Source: Zoogloeaceae bacterium G21618-S1
GTDB taxonomy: Bacteria; Pseudomonadota; Gammaproteobacteria; Burkholderiales; Rhodocyclaceae
Assembly (NCBI GenBank): GCA_027214125.1
Contig: JAPWHF010000001.1
Coordinates: 310,001 to 374,000, forward strand
Direction of reading: 5' to 3'
Length of the DNA stretch: 64,000 bases
This document shows positions 25,003-34,572 of the stretch, piece after piece. Positions within the stretch are counted from its first letter, which is position 1; every line of letters starts with the position of its first letter. The position numbers and the translations under genes are program-made. The notes below the pieces were generated by a model, which was given only the letters and a program-made list of their open reading frames with translations, did not search any database and had not been told where the DNA came from.

Positions 25003-26685
25003 GTGGCGGGAATCGAATACCCGGAAATCAATGACTTGCGCAGTCTTGTGCGCTTTTCATCCGAAGATGGTCTGATCTGGCTGGATCAGAACCGCATGGT
25101 GTTGATGCACACCGCGTCGCTGAGTGAGCTCCGCAAAGAGCTGATCACGTCGCTGGGCAACGAACAGGCGCGTCGGGTCCTCACCCGAATGGGCTACGCC
25201 GCCGGGGTGCGCGACGCCGAACTGGCGCGCAAGATCCGGGGCCATCAGAGCTTGAAGGACGCGTTTGTCGTCGGCCCCCAGCTGCACATGCTCGAAGGCA
25301 GCGTCCAGGTCGAAACGGTCCGCCTCAACATGGACATCGACAAGGGCGAATTTGACGGCGAGTTCATCTGGCATAACTCCTGGGAGGCCGAAGTCCACCT
25401 CTCGGAGTTCGGCCACGCCGCCGACCCTATCTGCTGGATGGAGCTGGGCTACGCCTCGGGTTACACCACCGCCTTCATGGGGCGCTTCATTCTCTTCAAG
25501 GAAGTCGAGTGTGCGGCCACCGGCACCAACCACTGCCGCATCGTCGGCCGCCCCGCCGAAGCCTGGCCGGATGCCGACGCCTATCTGCCCTATTTTGAGG
25601 AAGACTCGGTCCTCGGCAAGCTGCTTGAACTGCGCGACCAGGTCGACGCGCTACGCTCCACGCTGTGCAAGAACCGCCCGATCACCAACCTGATCGGCGC
25701 CTCGACGGGTTTCCAGAATGCCATTTCGCTCATCACCAAGGCAGCCGCAACCAATGTCACGGTACTGCTGCTGGGCGAAACCGGGGTCGGCAAAGAGCGC
25801 TTTGCACGAACCCTGCATGAGCTCGGTGCCCGCAAGGACGCCCCCTTTGTCGCCATCAACTGTGCCGCCCTGCCCCACGATCTGATCGAATCCGAACTCT
25901 TCGGTGTCGAAAAAGGCGCCTACACCGGCGCCGATACTTCGCGCGCCGGCAAGTTTGAACGCGCGGACGGCGGCACCCTGTTTCTCGACGAAATCGGCGA
26001 ACTCCCGGCCGCCGCGCAAGCCAAGTTGCTGCGCGCCCTGCAAGAAGGCGAAATCGAACGGTTGGGCGGCGACCAGGTCCGCAAGGTCAATGTCCGGCTG
26101 GTCGCGGCAACCAACGTCAATCTCCAGGAAGCCGTCAAGGAAGGGCGCTTTCGCAACGATCTGTACTACCGACTCAACGTCTATCCGGTCACCATCCCGC
26201 CCCTGCGCGAACGTGCCTCTGACATCCCCTTGCTGGTCGACGCACTGCTGAAACGATTCACCGCACTGCACGACAAGAAGCTCATGGGCATCACCGACAA
26301 AGCGCTCCGAGCGCTGGGCGACTACGCGTGGCCGGGCAACATCCGTGAGCTGGAAAACATCATCGAACGCGGCGTCATTCTTGCCCCCCAGCACGACTGG
26401 ATCGAACTGGAGCACCTGTTTACAAGCCCGGCACAATACGATCAGTTCCCGATCGGCGTTGGTGCGGATGGCGTCTTGAGCAACAAGGCCCCGCACGAAA
26501 TCAATGATCTCGCCACCCTTCTTTCGCAAAGCGGCAGATCACTGCACGATATCGAAAACCTGATGATCAACCATGCCGTCACGCAATCCGGCGGGAACCT
26601 CGCCAAAGCCGCCCGAGCCCTCGGCATATCGCGGCCACAACTGTCCTACCGACTGAAAAAACTCTCCGACACATCTTCCGCGTAA
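25003..26685 (+). CDS. dmpR: Sigma54-dependent phenol-responsive activator (DmpR/XylR family)
   Basis: 560 residues from a GTG at 25003; GAGGAGG lies 4 nt before it, while the ATG at 25001 is out of frame. The N-terminal sensor domain (1-205) ends in a V4R module ([18 protein letters not shown], Cys144, Cys170, Cys178). A short linker ([15 protein letters not shown]) leads to the AAA+ domain with Walker A GETGVGKE (258-265), GAYTGA (305-310, a Phe-to-Tyr variant of GAFTGA) and Walker B GTLFLDE. The C-terminal Fis-type helix-turn-helix is [20 protein letters not shown]. Phenols binding the sensor relieve repression of ATPase activity, activating sigma54 RNA polymerase at the hydroxylase promoter. 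The gene is divergent from dmpQ; an IS3 remnant follows its stop. Confidence 0.94.
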   Translation: MAGIEYPEINDLRSLVRFSSEDGLIWLDQNRMVLMHTASLSELRKELITSLGNEQARRVLTRMGYAAGVRDAELARKIRGHQSLKDAFVVGPQLHMLEGSVQVETVRLNMDIDKGEFDGEFIWHNSWEAEVHLSEFGHAADPICWMELGYASGYTTAFMGRFILFKEVECAATGTNHCRIVGRPAEAWPDADAYLPYFEEDSVLGKLLELRDQVDALRSTLCKNRPITNLIGASTGFQNAISLITKAAATNVTVLLLGETGVGKERFARTLHELGARKDAPFVAINCAALPHDLIESELFGVEKGAYTGADTSRAGKFERADGGTLFLDEIGELPAAAQAKLLRALQEGEIERLGGDQVRKVNVRLVAATNVNLQEAVKEGRFRNDLYYRLNVYPVTIPPLRERASDIPLLVDALLKRFTALHDKKLMGITDKALRALGDYAWPGNIRELENIIERGVILAPQHDWIELEHLFTSPAQYDQFPIGVGADGVLSNKAPHEINDLATLLSQSGRSLHDIENLMINHAVTQSGGNLAKAARALGISRPQLSYRLKKLSDTSSA

Positions 26686-26734
26686 GGCCAGCGGGCTGTC
26701 GTGGTTCAATTTCCTCCGACACCTCGACAGGCGG

Positions 26735-27281
26735 ATGATCCATCACGTGCTGGATCGGCAATTCAGGCCGACCACGATCAATGCCGCGTGGGTCTCGGAT
26801 ATTCCCTACGCTGGCTGGCTCTACCCGGCGGCGGTGATGGATCTGTACTCGCGCAAAATCGTCGGCTGGGCGATGGCGCCGAGCATGCATGCCGAGCTGG
26901 TTTGTTCCGCCTTGAAGATGGCCATTACACGGCACCAAGCGCCGGCCGGGTTGATTGTGCATTCGGACCGTGGCAAGTCAGTACACCAGCGCCACCCATC
27001 GCGAACCGCTGAGCCGTCATGGCTTGCTGGTCAGCATGAGCCGTAAGGGCAACTGCTGGGACAACGCCGTGATGGAACGCTTCTTCCTGAATCTGAAGAT
27101 GGACCGCGTTTGGCAGCAAGACTATGCAAACCATGCCGAGGCCAGCCGAAATGTCACCGACGACATCGTCGGTTTCTACAACACCGTCCGCTTGCATTCG
27201 ACGCTGGGCTACATGGTGCCCTCCGCGTACGAACGCAACGACGCCGCAAAACAGCTTATCGAGGCGTCGGAAAAAACTTGA
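26735..27281 (+). pseudogene. IS3-family transposase (orfB) remnant, frameshifted
   Basis: The first part reads HHVLDRQFRPTTINAAWVSDI...MDLYSRKIVGWAM up to HSDRG, and the second part resumes one frame over as SQYTSATHREPL...SRKGNCWDNAVMERFF...HSTLGYMVPSAYE. All three DDE acidic positions survive (WVSDI, HSDRG, NAVMERFF). A single extra base at about 26974-26975 breaks the frame, however, and the first half of orfB and all of orfA are missing. No convincing terminal inverted repeats or target duplication could be read. It starts within about 60 bp of the dmpR stop and is inactive. Confidence 0.85.
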
Positions 27282-27454
27282 CCACTACACCTGTTCACTG
27301 GCCCCGTTTTGACGGGCGTCCCAGCCGCCGTTGCGCACAAGGAATGCCGGTCGGATGTGTGCCGGCCTTGGTCGGCTCCCGCCCCGTTCTGCAGAGGCGA
27401 CGTCTGTCACACTGGAGCGCGAGCTCTCGCAAACGCCCCTGACGTCGGCCTCCT

Positions 27455-28492
27455 TCAATCCCGATCGAGTCTCACCAATAGCTTGCCCCGATTTCCCCCG
27501 TTGAACAGCAGCTTGAGCGACGGGAAGGCGTGTTCGATGCCCTCGACCACATGGGCCTGATACTTGAGCCGACCGGCCTGGAACCAACGGGTCAGATCGC
27601 GCTCGCAACGGTGCTGATCGGCGCCACCGAGGAAGTCGAAGACCACAAAACCTTCCATGCGGGCGCGGCGCATGAGCAGCATGAAGTGGTTCTTCACGCC
27701 ATAGAGGGCGTCCGGGTCCTCGATGTTGTCGTAATCGGAGATGCCGCCGCAGATCACGACGCGGGCGCCCATGGCCAGATGCGCGAGCGCGGCATCGAGG
27801 ATGGGGCCGCCGACGTTGTCGAAAAAGATGTCCACGCCATCGGGACAGGTCCGGCCGATGGCCTCGAGGACGTTCTCGGCCTTGTAGTCGATGGCGGCGT
27901 CAAAACCCAATTCATTCACCAGCATGGCGCATTTCTCGGCGCCACCCGCAATGCCGACCACGCGGCAGCCGGCAATTTTGGCAATCTGCCCGGCCTGAAC
28001 GCCGGTGGCCCCGGCAGCGCCGGAGATCAGCACCGTATCACCCGGGCGCGGCTGACCCTTGAGCAATAGACCGTAATAGGCGGTATGCGCGTTCATCGCC
28101 AACGCGCAGATCGATGCTTCGAGCGACACCTCGGTCGGTGCCGGCATCTTCATCATGAAGGCGGTGCGATCGGGGTTGATGATCGAATACCGCGCCCACT
28201 GCATCAGCCCGTAGGCGATATCGCCCTCGGCCCAGCCCGGCGCGCGGGACTTGTCCACCACCCCGATGATGAAACCGCGCATGGGGTCGCCGAGCGGGAT
28301 GGGCGGCAGATAGGTGTAGCGCGGCGACAGCCACACCCGGTTGGTCGGGTCGAGGGAGAGATACACCCCACGCACCCGGATCTCGCCCTCGCCCGGCTCC
28401 GGCATGGGCTGCTCGCGCAGCACCAGATTGTCGTCGCTCATCGGGCCATCGGCATGGCGGTTCATCACCCAGACCGCGTTCGTTTGTGTCAT
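27455..28492 (-). CDS. NADP-dependent MDR-family oxidoreductase (zinc-free)
   Basis: 345 residues from the ATG at 28492 (AAGGAG upstream); a longer frame overlaps the next gene without homology. It is a medium-chain dehydrogenase/reductase of the leukotriene-B4/curcumin-reductase type: VYLSLDPTNRVWLSP, NAHTAYYGLLLKGQPRPGDTVLISGAAGATG with the NADP-binding AGATGVQAGQIAK, and DIFFDNVGGPILD. The zinc ligands of alcohol dehydrogenases are absent. Such enzymes reduce the double bond of enones or quinone-like substrates. It is the last gene of the ketone-carboxylase operon (34-nt gap after the ligase). Its substrate there is not evident. Confidence 0.85.
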   Translation of the reverse strand: MTQTNAVWVMNRHADGPMSDDNLVLREQPMPEPGEGEIRVRGVYLSLDPTNRVWLSPRYTYLPPIPLGDPMRGFIIGVVDKSRAPGWAEGDIAYGLMQWARYSIINPDRTAFMMKMPAPTEVSLEASICALAMNAHTAYYGLLLKGQPRPGDTVLISGAAGATGVQAGQIAKIAGCRVVGIAGGAEKCAMLVNELGFDAAIDYKAENVLEAIGRTCPDGVDIFFDNVGGPILDAALAHLAMGARVVICGGISDYDNIEDPDALYGVKNHFMLLMRRARMEGFVVFDFLGGADQHRCERDLTRWFQAGRLKYQAHVVEGIEHAFPSLKLLFNGGNRGKLLVRLDRD

Positions 28493-28526
28493 ATCTCCTG
28501 CTCCTTCGGGTTTTTGTCGGTGCGGG

Positions 28527-30524
28527 CTAAAGCGTGTAATCCGGGCAATCCCGGGCGAAAGCGATGTAATCGTCGAGTGCATCGGGGTTGGCCATGGAAT
28601 CCGGATTGGCCGCCTTCGCCACCGGCACGCCCATCAGTAGTTTGCGCACCGGCACTTCCATTTTCTTGCCGGTGAGGGTGTAGGGAATCCGGTCCATGGC
28701 ATAGATGCGATCCGGCACATGGCGGGGGGAATACTCGCTGCGCAGCCGATCGCAGATCCGTTTTTCCATCGCCGCGTCCAGGACTACGCCGGGGTCGAGT
28801 TTCACGAACAGGGGCATGAAAAATCGCCCCCCCGACAGGTCGAGGCACACGATCAGGCTATCGGCCACACCCTCGATCGCCTCGACACAGCGATAGATGT
28901 CGGCTGTGCCGATTCTGACCCCGAAGCGGTTGAGCGTCGAGTCAGAGCGCCCATAGATGTAGCAGCCGCCGCGGGCGTTGATCTTGAGATAGTCACCGTG
29001 ACGCCACAGGCCGGGATAGACCTCGAAGTACGATTCCCGAAAACGCGTGTCGCCCTCATCATTCCAGAAACACAGGGGCATCGAGGGCATGGGCTGACAC
29101 ACTACCAGTTCGGCCACCTCGCCCACCACTGGCGCACCGGCCTCGTCAAGCGCCTTCACGTCGACGCCCAGCATCCGCGCCTGGATTTCGCCGGCATACA
29201 CCGGCAGCGTCGGCGAGGCGCCCACAAAGCCGGTGGCCACATCGGTGCCACCACTTTGCGAGGTGAGCCACAGGTCCGGGTTAATGTTCTCGTAACACCA
29301 CACCATGGATTCGGGCGTCACCGGCGAGCCGCCCAGCAAAATGCCCTCGATGCGCGACAAGTCGTAGGTCTCGCTCGGATGGATGCCCCCCTTGGCCATC
29401 ATGCCCACATAGGTGGGGCTGGCGCCGAAGAAGGTGGTGCCGGTGTCAGCGGCCATGCGCCACAACACGTCCGGGTCGGGATGGGCCGGGTTGCCGTCAT
29501 AGAGCACAGCAGCGGCGCCCGACAGCAGCGAGCCAACGACGATGTTCCACATCACCCAACCGGTGGTGCTGTAGAAGAACATCACCCCGCCAGGCTTGAG
29601 GTTGAAGTGAAAGTGGGAGAGCTTGAGCATCTCCAGGGTGATGCCGCCATGGCCATGCACGATGGGCTTGGGCAGGCCGGTGGTGCCGGAGGAATAGACG
29701 ATCCACAGGGGATGCTCGAAGGGCGTGGGCGCGAATTCGAAGCCCGGCACGTCCACCCCGTCCGGCACCACATCCGGCCACCGGGCAACGCGCACGCCGG
29801 GCGTGGCCTCGAGGCCGGGATCATCCGGATTCAGATAGGGCAGGCAGACGATGGTCTCCAGCGTCGGCAGGCTGGCGGCGATTTCGCGGGATTCGGGCCG
29901 GCGGTCGAAGTCCTTGCCGCCGTAGCGATAGCCGTCAATGGTGAATAACACCTTGGGCCGGATCTGCACGAAGCGGTCGAGCACGCTCTTGACGCCGAAA
30001 TCCGGCGAGCAGCTCGACCAGATCGCCCCCACCGCCGCCGTGGCCAGCATCGCCACCGCCGCCTGCGGGGTGTTGGGCAGGTAGGACACCACCCGGTCGC
30101 CCTGCTCCACCCCGGACTCGCGCAGCCAGGTGGCCAGGCACCGCACCTGACGGGCCAGTTCATCCCATGTCATGTGCTGAAGCGGATTGAGTTCCGACAG
30201 ATGATGCAGGGCCACCTCGCCCGGCCGGGCCTGGCGCAGCAGCTGTTCGGCGAAGTTCACCTGCGCGCCCGGAAACCAGCGCGCACCCGGCATCACCGGG
30301 TTTTCGAGCACGGCGCGGTAAGGGGTCGGCGAGCTGATGCCGAAGTAGTCCCACAGCGCTTCCCAGAACGCCGCCACGTCCTTCACCGACCAGGCCCACA
30401 GGGCGGGATAGTCGGCGCAGTCCACCCCGCGCTCGCGGCGCAGCCAGTCAATAAACGCCGTGACATTCGAGCTGTCGACGAAGGCCTCACTCGGTGTCCA
30501 CAACAAATCGCCTTCATTGACCAT
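28527..30524 (-). CDS. Acetoacetyl-CoA-synthetase-like ligase (benzoylacetate-CoA ligase candidate)
   Basis: 665 residues from the ATG at 30524 (GAGGAG, 7-nt spacer). An N-terminal ACAS_N-type region precedes an AMP-binding domain with YSSGTTGLPKPIVHGHGG near residue 278, STTGWVMWN and GRSDSTLNRFGVRIGT, ending with the acyl-transfer lysine region YTLTGKKMEVPVRK. It is the family of acetoacetate-CoA ligases, which also contains the benzoylacetate-CoA ligase (Bal) of Aromatoleum. Position directly after a ketone carboxylase and a dehydrogenase points to activation of the beta-keto acid made by the carboxylase. Acetoacetate and benzoylacetate cannot be told apart by eye. Confidence 0.88.
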   Translation of the reverse strand: MVNEGDLLWTPSEAFVDSSNVTAFIDWLRRERGVDCADYPALWAWSVKDVAAFWEALWDYFGISSPTPYRAVLENPVMPGARWFPGAQVNFAEQLLRQARPGEVALHHLSELNPLQHMTWDELARQVRCLATWLRESGVEQGDRVVSYLPNTPQAAVAMLATAAVGAIWSSCSPDFGVKSVLDRFVQIRPKVLFTIDGYRYGGKDFDRRPESREIAASLPTLETIVCLPYLNPDDPGLEATPGVRVARWPDVVPDGVDVPGFEFAPTPFEHPLWIVYSSGTTGLPKPIVHGHGGITLEMLKLSHFHFNLKPGGVMFFYSTTGWVMWNIVVGSLLSGAAAVLYDGNPAHPDPDVLWRMAADTGTTFFGASPTYVGMMAKGGIHPSETYDLSRIEGILLGGSPVTPESMVWCYENINPDLWLTSQSGGTDVATGFVGASPTLPVYAGEIQARMLGVDVKALDEAGAPVVGEVAELVVCQPMPSMPLCFWNDEGDTRFRESYFEVYPGLWRHGDYLKINARGGCYIYGRSDSTLNRFGVRIGTADIYRCVEAIEGVADSLIVCLDLSGGRFFMPLFVKLDPGVVLDAAMEKRICDRLRSEYSPRHVPDRIYAMDRIPYTLTGKKMEVPVRKLLMGVPVAKAANPDSMANPDALDDYIAFARDCPDYTL

Positions 30525-30551
30525 ATCGCGTCTCCTCAATCGTTCTTGTTA

Positions 30552-31370
30552 TCAGGTCGCCGTCCAGCCGCCATCGACCGGCAGCTCCACGCCGGTGATC
30601 CAGGACGAGGCCTCCGCCGCAAGGAAGCGCACCGCATGGGCGATGTCCGCCGGCTCGCCCATGCGCCCGATGGGATGGGCCTGGAGGAAAGCGGCGCGGA
30701 TCTCGTCGAGCGAGGCGGTGCCGCCGGACAGGGCCTGGTTCTTGTGCAGGAAGGAATCGGCCATCTGGCTGGCGACCACCCCGGGATGGATGGAGTTGCA
30801 CCGAATGCCGTAGCCGAGGCGGCCGCATTCGACCGCCACATCCTTGGTGATCATCCGCACCGCGCCTTTACTCGCACCATAGGCCGAGAGCCAGGGCACG
30901 CCGATCAGCCCGGCCACCGAGGACATGTTGATGATCGAGCCGCCGCACCCGGCCGCACCGCCGGGGCGCATGGCGATCACCGCCTGCTTGCAGCCCAGGA
31001 ACACGCCGTCCACGTTGATCGCCATGAGACGGCGGAAGTCGTCGAGACTCACCTCGGTGATCGCGCCCATGATCTCGATGCCGGCGTTGTTCACCAGCAC
31101 GTCGAGGCCGCCGAAGCTGTCGATGGTGGCCGCGATAGCGCGCTCCCAGTCGGCTTCACGGGTGACATCGAGCGGGTGATAGTCCGCCTCGGCACCGTTG
31201 GCGCGCAGGCTGGCGGCCGTATCGCGACCGATGTCGTCGAGCACATCGGTGAGCATCACCCGCGCCCCGGCATTGGCCAGATGGCGGGCACATTCGGCAC
31301 CGATGCCGCGCGCCGCGCCGGTGATCAGCGCGACCTTGCCGTCGAGGCGGAAGGGATCAGCGGCACTCAT
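30552..31370 (-). CDS. Short-chain dehydrogenase/reductase (secondary alcohol dehydrogenase candidate)
   Basis: The 272-residue classical SDR has the NAD-binding TGAARGIG at 17-24, an Asp in MLTDVLDD (42) favouring NAD over NADP, NNAG at 94-97, catalytic Ser150/151 (INMSSVAGL), and Tyr164/Lys168 in YGASK. The C-terminal half resembles hydroxysteroid and cyclic-alcohol dehydrogenases. It overlaps the preceding subunit gene by 4 nt, so it belongs to the carboxylase operon. In ethylbenzene degradation by Aromatoleum, an SDR (Ped) oxidises 1-phenylethanol to acetophenone next to apc genes. An equivalent step from a secondary alcohol to the ketone is the natural inference. Confidence 0.9.
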   Translation of the reverse strand: MSAADPFRLDGKVALITGAARGIGAECARHLANAGARVMLTDVLDDIGRDTAASLRANGAEADYHPLDVTREADWERAIAATIDSFGGLDVLVNNAGIEIMGAITEVSLDDFRRLMAINVDGVFLGCKQAVIAMRPGGAAGCGGSIINMSSVAGLIGVPWLSAYGASKGAVRMITKDVAVECGRLGYGIRCNSIHPGVVASQMADSFLHKNQALSGGTASLDEIRAAFLQAHPIGRMGEPADIAHAVRFLAAEASSWITGVELPVDGGWTAT

Positions 31371-32248
31371 GCGCTCACCTCCGCCAGTTCCGCCTGACGA
31401 TCGCGTCGACGCAGCACGGCGAGGCGATCGAGCACGGTCTCGGGCACCGCGTCGGCGGGAATCGACGCATGGTAGAGGCGCGCGGCCGGGGGCGCAGACG
31501 TCTCGCCGTCGGCCTGCCAGAAGGCCGGCGCCACGTTCAGCTCGCGCCCGCCCGCCGGCGCGATCCGCAGATCGATGGCGTTGGCGTCATTCACCGGCAG
31601 CAGGCCGGCCGGATCGAGCAGGCCGATGGCCCAGCGAAAATGCCGGCAGGTCTTGAACACCGAATCATAAAGTGACAGGTCGTCGGCGTTGCGTGCACCG
31701 TTGTCGGCCGACTCGCACAGCAGCACCAGATCGACGCCCGCCGAGGCGAACTCACCGAGGAAGTTGGCCACATACACCGCCGCGCCGTCGATCTCGTCCG
31801 GGTCGTTCGCCACATCTGCCGCCATCGGTTCGCCATGAGCCACGGCGTAGGCGGCGGCCAGCCACTGGCGCGGCGAGGGCAGCACCAGCGCCACCGGGCG
31901 CTCACTATCGGCGGCGCGCAGCGGCCCCAGCAGGGCCGACACCGCCTGGCGCAGGCCGGCGTCCTCGAGCAGGCGGCGCAGCGGGTAGGCCGGCCGCTTC
32001 TTCTCGCCCATGGCGGCCGACAGGGCCGGATTGGCCCGCAGCAGCGCCTCGGCGATACGCGCCACCGGCACTGTGATCACGTCGGAACCCAACAGCCCCT
32101 GGGCCTTGCCATGGAAGGCGGCAAAGGCCGCGTCATCCAGCCAGGGCACACCGCTGGCGCCGGCCAGCCGTGCCCCCGCATAGTCGTAGAAATCCAGCCA
32201 CACCAGCGGCTCACCGCCGGCCAGTCGGTCCATGAAAGAAGTACTCAT
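31367..32248 (-). CDS. ApcE-like accessory subunit of ketone carboxylase
   Basis: The 293-residue protein (about 31 kDa) has no recognisable catalytic motif. A strong GGGAGGA site precedes the ATG. It is hydrophilic and Ala-rich, with RPVALVLPSPRQWLAAAYAVAHGEP and an acidic FLGEFASAGVDLVLLCESADNG block that look like a globular alpha/beta fold. The call rests mainly on position and size. In Aromatoleum the acetophenone carboxylase operon has the order 70, 15, 87, 75 and 34 kDa, and the separable 34-kDa subunit (ApcE) follows the HyuB-like subunit and is required for activity. Here it directly follows the HyuB-like gene and overlaps the SDR by 4 nt. Confidence 0.65.
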   Translation of the reverse strand: MSTSFMDRLAGGEPLVWLDFYDYAGARLAGASGVPWLDDAAFAAFHGKAQGLLGSDVITVPVARIAEALLRANPALSAAMGEKKRPAYPLRRLLEDAGLRQAVSALLGPLRAADSERPVALVLPSPRQWLAAAYAVAHGEPMAADVANDPDEIDGAAVYVANFLGEFASAGVDLVLLCESADNGARNADDLSLYDSVFKTCRHFRWAIGLLDPAGLLPVNDANAIDLRIAPAGGRELNVAPAFWQADGETSAPPAARLYHASIPADAVPETVLDRLAVLRRRDRQAELAEVSA

Positions 32249-32272
32249 CGGAATCCTCCCGCAGGATATCGG

Positions 32273-34540
32273 TCAGCCACGCCCGGCCGTCGCGGCGGCC
32301 AGTTGCGCTTCGAGTTCGGCAATACGCACATCCTTGGGGTTGGGCATCATCACGCCTTGCACCGCGCCCCGCTGCATCACCACACGGCCAGCCCCCTGGC
32401 CCGCGTAGATACGGGTGGGGTCGTCCCAGCTGCCGTAATACGGCAGATCCTCGGGCGGCTCGGGGCGCACCCACTCGGCCACGAATTCGTCGAAAGGCTT
32501 GCCCCGGCGCTTGCGCGACTCGCGCTCGGCGGCGCGGGCGGCACGGGTGGCCTCCACATCGAGCACCAGTGAGTCGGTGTCATACACGACGTGATAGAGC
32601 GCGCGCGCGGTCTCGTGGGAGATAAGGTCTTCTTCCAGATCGCGGATCACCAGATTCGGATCGCGGTCGAGCACGTCGCCATAACCGGCGCCGGCGCCCT
32701 GGCAGATCATGTAGACCTCGCCCTCCTGCACCGGCTCGAAGGTCATCCCCATGTCGTAGGCGCCGTATTTGGCGCCGGGGATGGCCTGCTCGTTCATGAG
32801 CTCGACCAGGTCGAACTTGAAACTGCGCGGATCGGTCTTTAGGGTGTCGAAGACATTCACCTCGCGGATCTTGCACAAGGTGTACACCGGCGAGGCGTAG
32901 CCGCCAAAAAGCCCGTAGGCACTCGGATGCAGCGAGCCGGTGCCGCCGGTCATGAAGCCCCAGAAACCTGCGTCTCGACTGGTGATGAGCTGCTCGTAGC
33001 CGAGGCCGCCGCGATACTTGCCGAAGCCGACCCGGTCCTTGGTCAGATGCTGGGCCACCAGCCGCAGCACCGGCAGCTCCTCCTCGATCAGCTCCTGCTC
33101 GCCGGTGTCGCACATGTAGCCGAAGCACGGCGCCACCGCATGCTCGCCATCACGGTTTTCGCGCGCGCCGCCGCCGTTGCCGTTGATGTCGGCGCAGAAG
33201 TTGCCGGTCACCTCGCCATGCTGGGTGACGCCGCCGTAAATAAAGGTGTAGGGCTGATTGAAGTGCGAGGAGTAGATCGCGGTGTAGCGGGTCGGGCAGC
33301 TGTACATGAACTTCGCCAGCGCGATGGTCGGCAGGGTGAAAGACTTGAACAGGGGAATCAGGCTCATGCAGTTGGGCGCGTCAAAGGACGAGTCCAGCAG
33401 CGAGTTCTCGTCCGAGAGCACCTCCACCGCCGAGAAGCAGGCCATGTTGTGAGGCAGGTCCGGCCAGATGTAAAGCAGGTAGGCGGTGGCGATGCAGGTC
33501 TTGAGCGAGGCCAGGGTCGTATTGATGGAGCGGTTGGTGAACTCGGGGCTGGAGCCGCGCACATCCAGGATCATGTGCTCGCCCTTGACCGTAACGGTGA
33601 GGTTGTACTTGATCAGCACGTTCTCGCGCAGGGTGCCGTCAATGAAGGCATGGGTGCGCACGGTACCGTCGGGCATCTCGCGGATGCGTCGGCGCACCTC
33701 CACGTCCACGTCCTCAATGTTCTTGCGCAGGCAGGCGATGAGGTTTTCCTTGCCGTACTCGGCAATCACCGAGCGGATGCGCTCGATCAGGCGCAGGCAG
33801 GCATGCAGCTTGACCTTCACGTCCTCGTACTGGAGCTTGGGGTCGCGCACCGAGTTCTGCAAGAAGGTGAGCAGATCGCGCCGCACCTGGTTGTTCTCGA
33901 CGATGCGAAACGGCGGCATCTTGAGCCCCTCGTCCCACTTGCTCTCGGCCGCCGCCGGCATGCCGCCGGGCTCGCAAGCGCCGTTCTCGCCCTCGTGAAT
34001 GGTCGAGGACACCCAGCAGATCACCTCGCCCTCGTGGAACACCGGCATGATCATGCTCTGGTCGGTGTTGTGGATGTTGCCGTAGCGCGAGTCGTTATGG
34101 ATGAAGCCGTCGCCCTCACGCAGGCCCACCGTCGGGTCGTGCGCCCAATACTTGGCGATGAACTTGAGCGGGTAGTGACACACGCCGGAGAACACCACCA
34201 CACCCTTGGGGCTGATCGACGACAGATCGCCGGTAGCGGTGTAGACCGCGGTCACCAGATCACCCCATTTGGCACCCGGCGCGGTGCCCATTTGTTCGAC
34301 CATGTCGTAGGTCTCATCAAGCGCCGCATGCAGGCGGCCACGCACCAGATTGAGCGCGTGCGGGTCGAGTTCGCTGTTGAGCAACGCGTCCTCGACCTCG
34401 GTGCGTGGGCCGATGTGGTGATCGCGCATGATCGCCGGGTCGGGCCCATAGAACAGCGAGTTCTCTTCCAGGAAGGTATCCAGCAAGGCCTGCTCGTCGG
34501 CACTCAAGGCCGCTTTCATTTGATTGTCGGTATGTCCCAT
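32273..34540 (-). CDS. Hydantoinase B/oxoprolinase-family carboxylase subunit (ApcD-like)
   Basis: 755 residues from the ATG at 34540 (GGAG upstream); longer frames have no homology there. HyuB-family features include GDGFIHNDSRYGNIHNTDQSM with metal or substrate-binding residues, DVRGSSPEFTNRSINTTLAS and GVTQHGEVTGNFCADINGNGGG. In acetone and acetophenone carboxylases this type of subunit binds the phosphorylated ketone and carboxyphosphate. It pairs with the HyuA-like subunit upstream (32-nt gap). The size (about 84 kDa) and operon context match a carboxylase rather than a hydantoinase, because two HyuA genes and a zinc-ribbon subunit accompany it. Confidence 0.85.
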   Translation of the reverse strand: MGHTDNQMKAALSADEQALLDTFLEENSLFYGPDPAIMRDHHIGPRTEVEDALLNSELDPHALNLVRGRLHAALDETYDMVEQMGTAPGAKWGDLVTAVYTATGDLSSISPKGVVVFSGVCHYPLKFIAKYWAHDPTVGLREGDGFIHNDSRYGNIHNTDQSMIMPVFHEGEVICWVSSTIHEGENGACEPGGMPAAAESKWDEGLKMPPFRIVENNQVRRDLLTFLQNSVRDPKLQYEDVKVKLHACLRLIERIRSVIAEYGKENLIACLRKNIEDVDVEVRRRIREMPDGTVRTHAFIDGTLRENVLIKYNLTVTVKGEHMILDVRGSSPEFTNRSINTTLASLKTCIATAYLLYIWPDLPHNMACFSAVEVLSDENSLLDSSFDAPNCMSLIPLFKSFTLPTIALAKFMYSCPTRYTAIYSSHFNQPYTFIYGGVTQHGEVTGNFCADINGNGGGARENRDGEHAVAPCFGYMCDTGEQELIEEELPVLRLVAQHLTKDRVGFGKYRGGLGYEQLITSRDAGFWGFMTGGTGSLHPSAYGLFGGYASPVYTLCKIREVNVFDTLKTDPRSFKFDLVELMNEQAIPGAKYGAYDMGMTFEPVQEGEVYMICQGAGAGYGDVLDRDPNLVIRDLEEDLISHETARALYHVVYDTDSLVLDVEATRAARAAERESRKRRGKPFDEFVAEWVRPEPPEDLPYYGSWDDPTRIYAGQGAGRVVMQRGAVQGVMMPNPKDVRIAELEAQLAAATAGRG

Positions 34541-34572
34541 TTCGGTCTCCGCGAAGTGCTCTTTTGAGGGCG

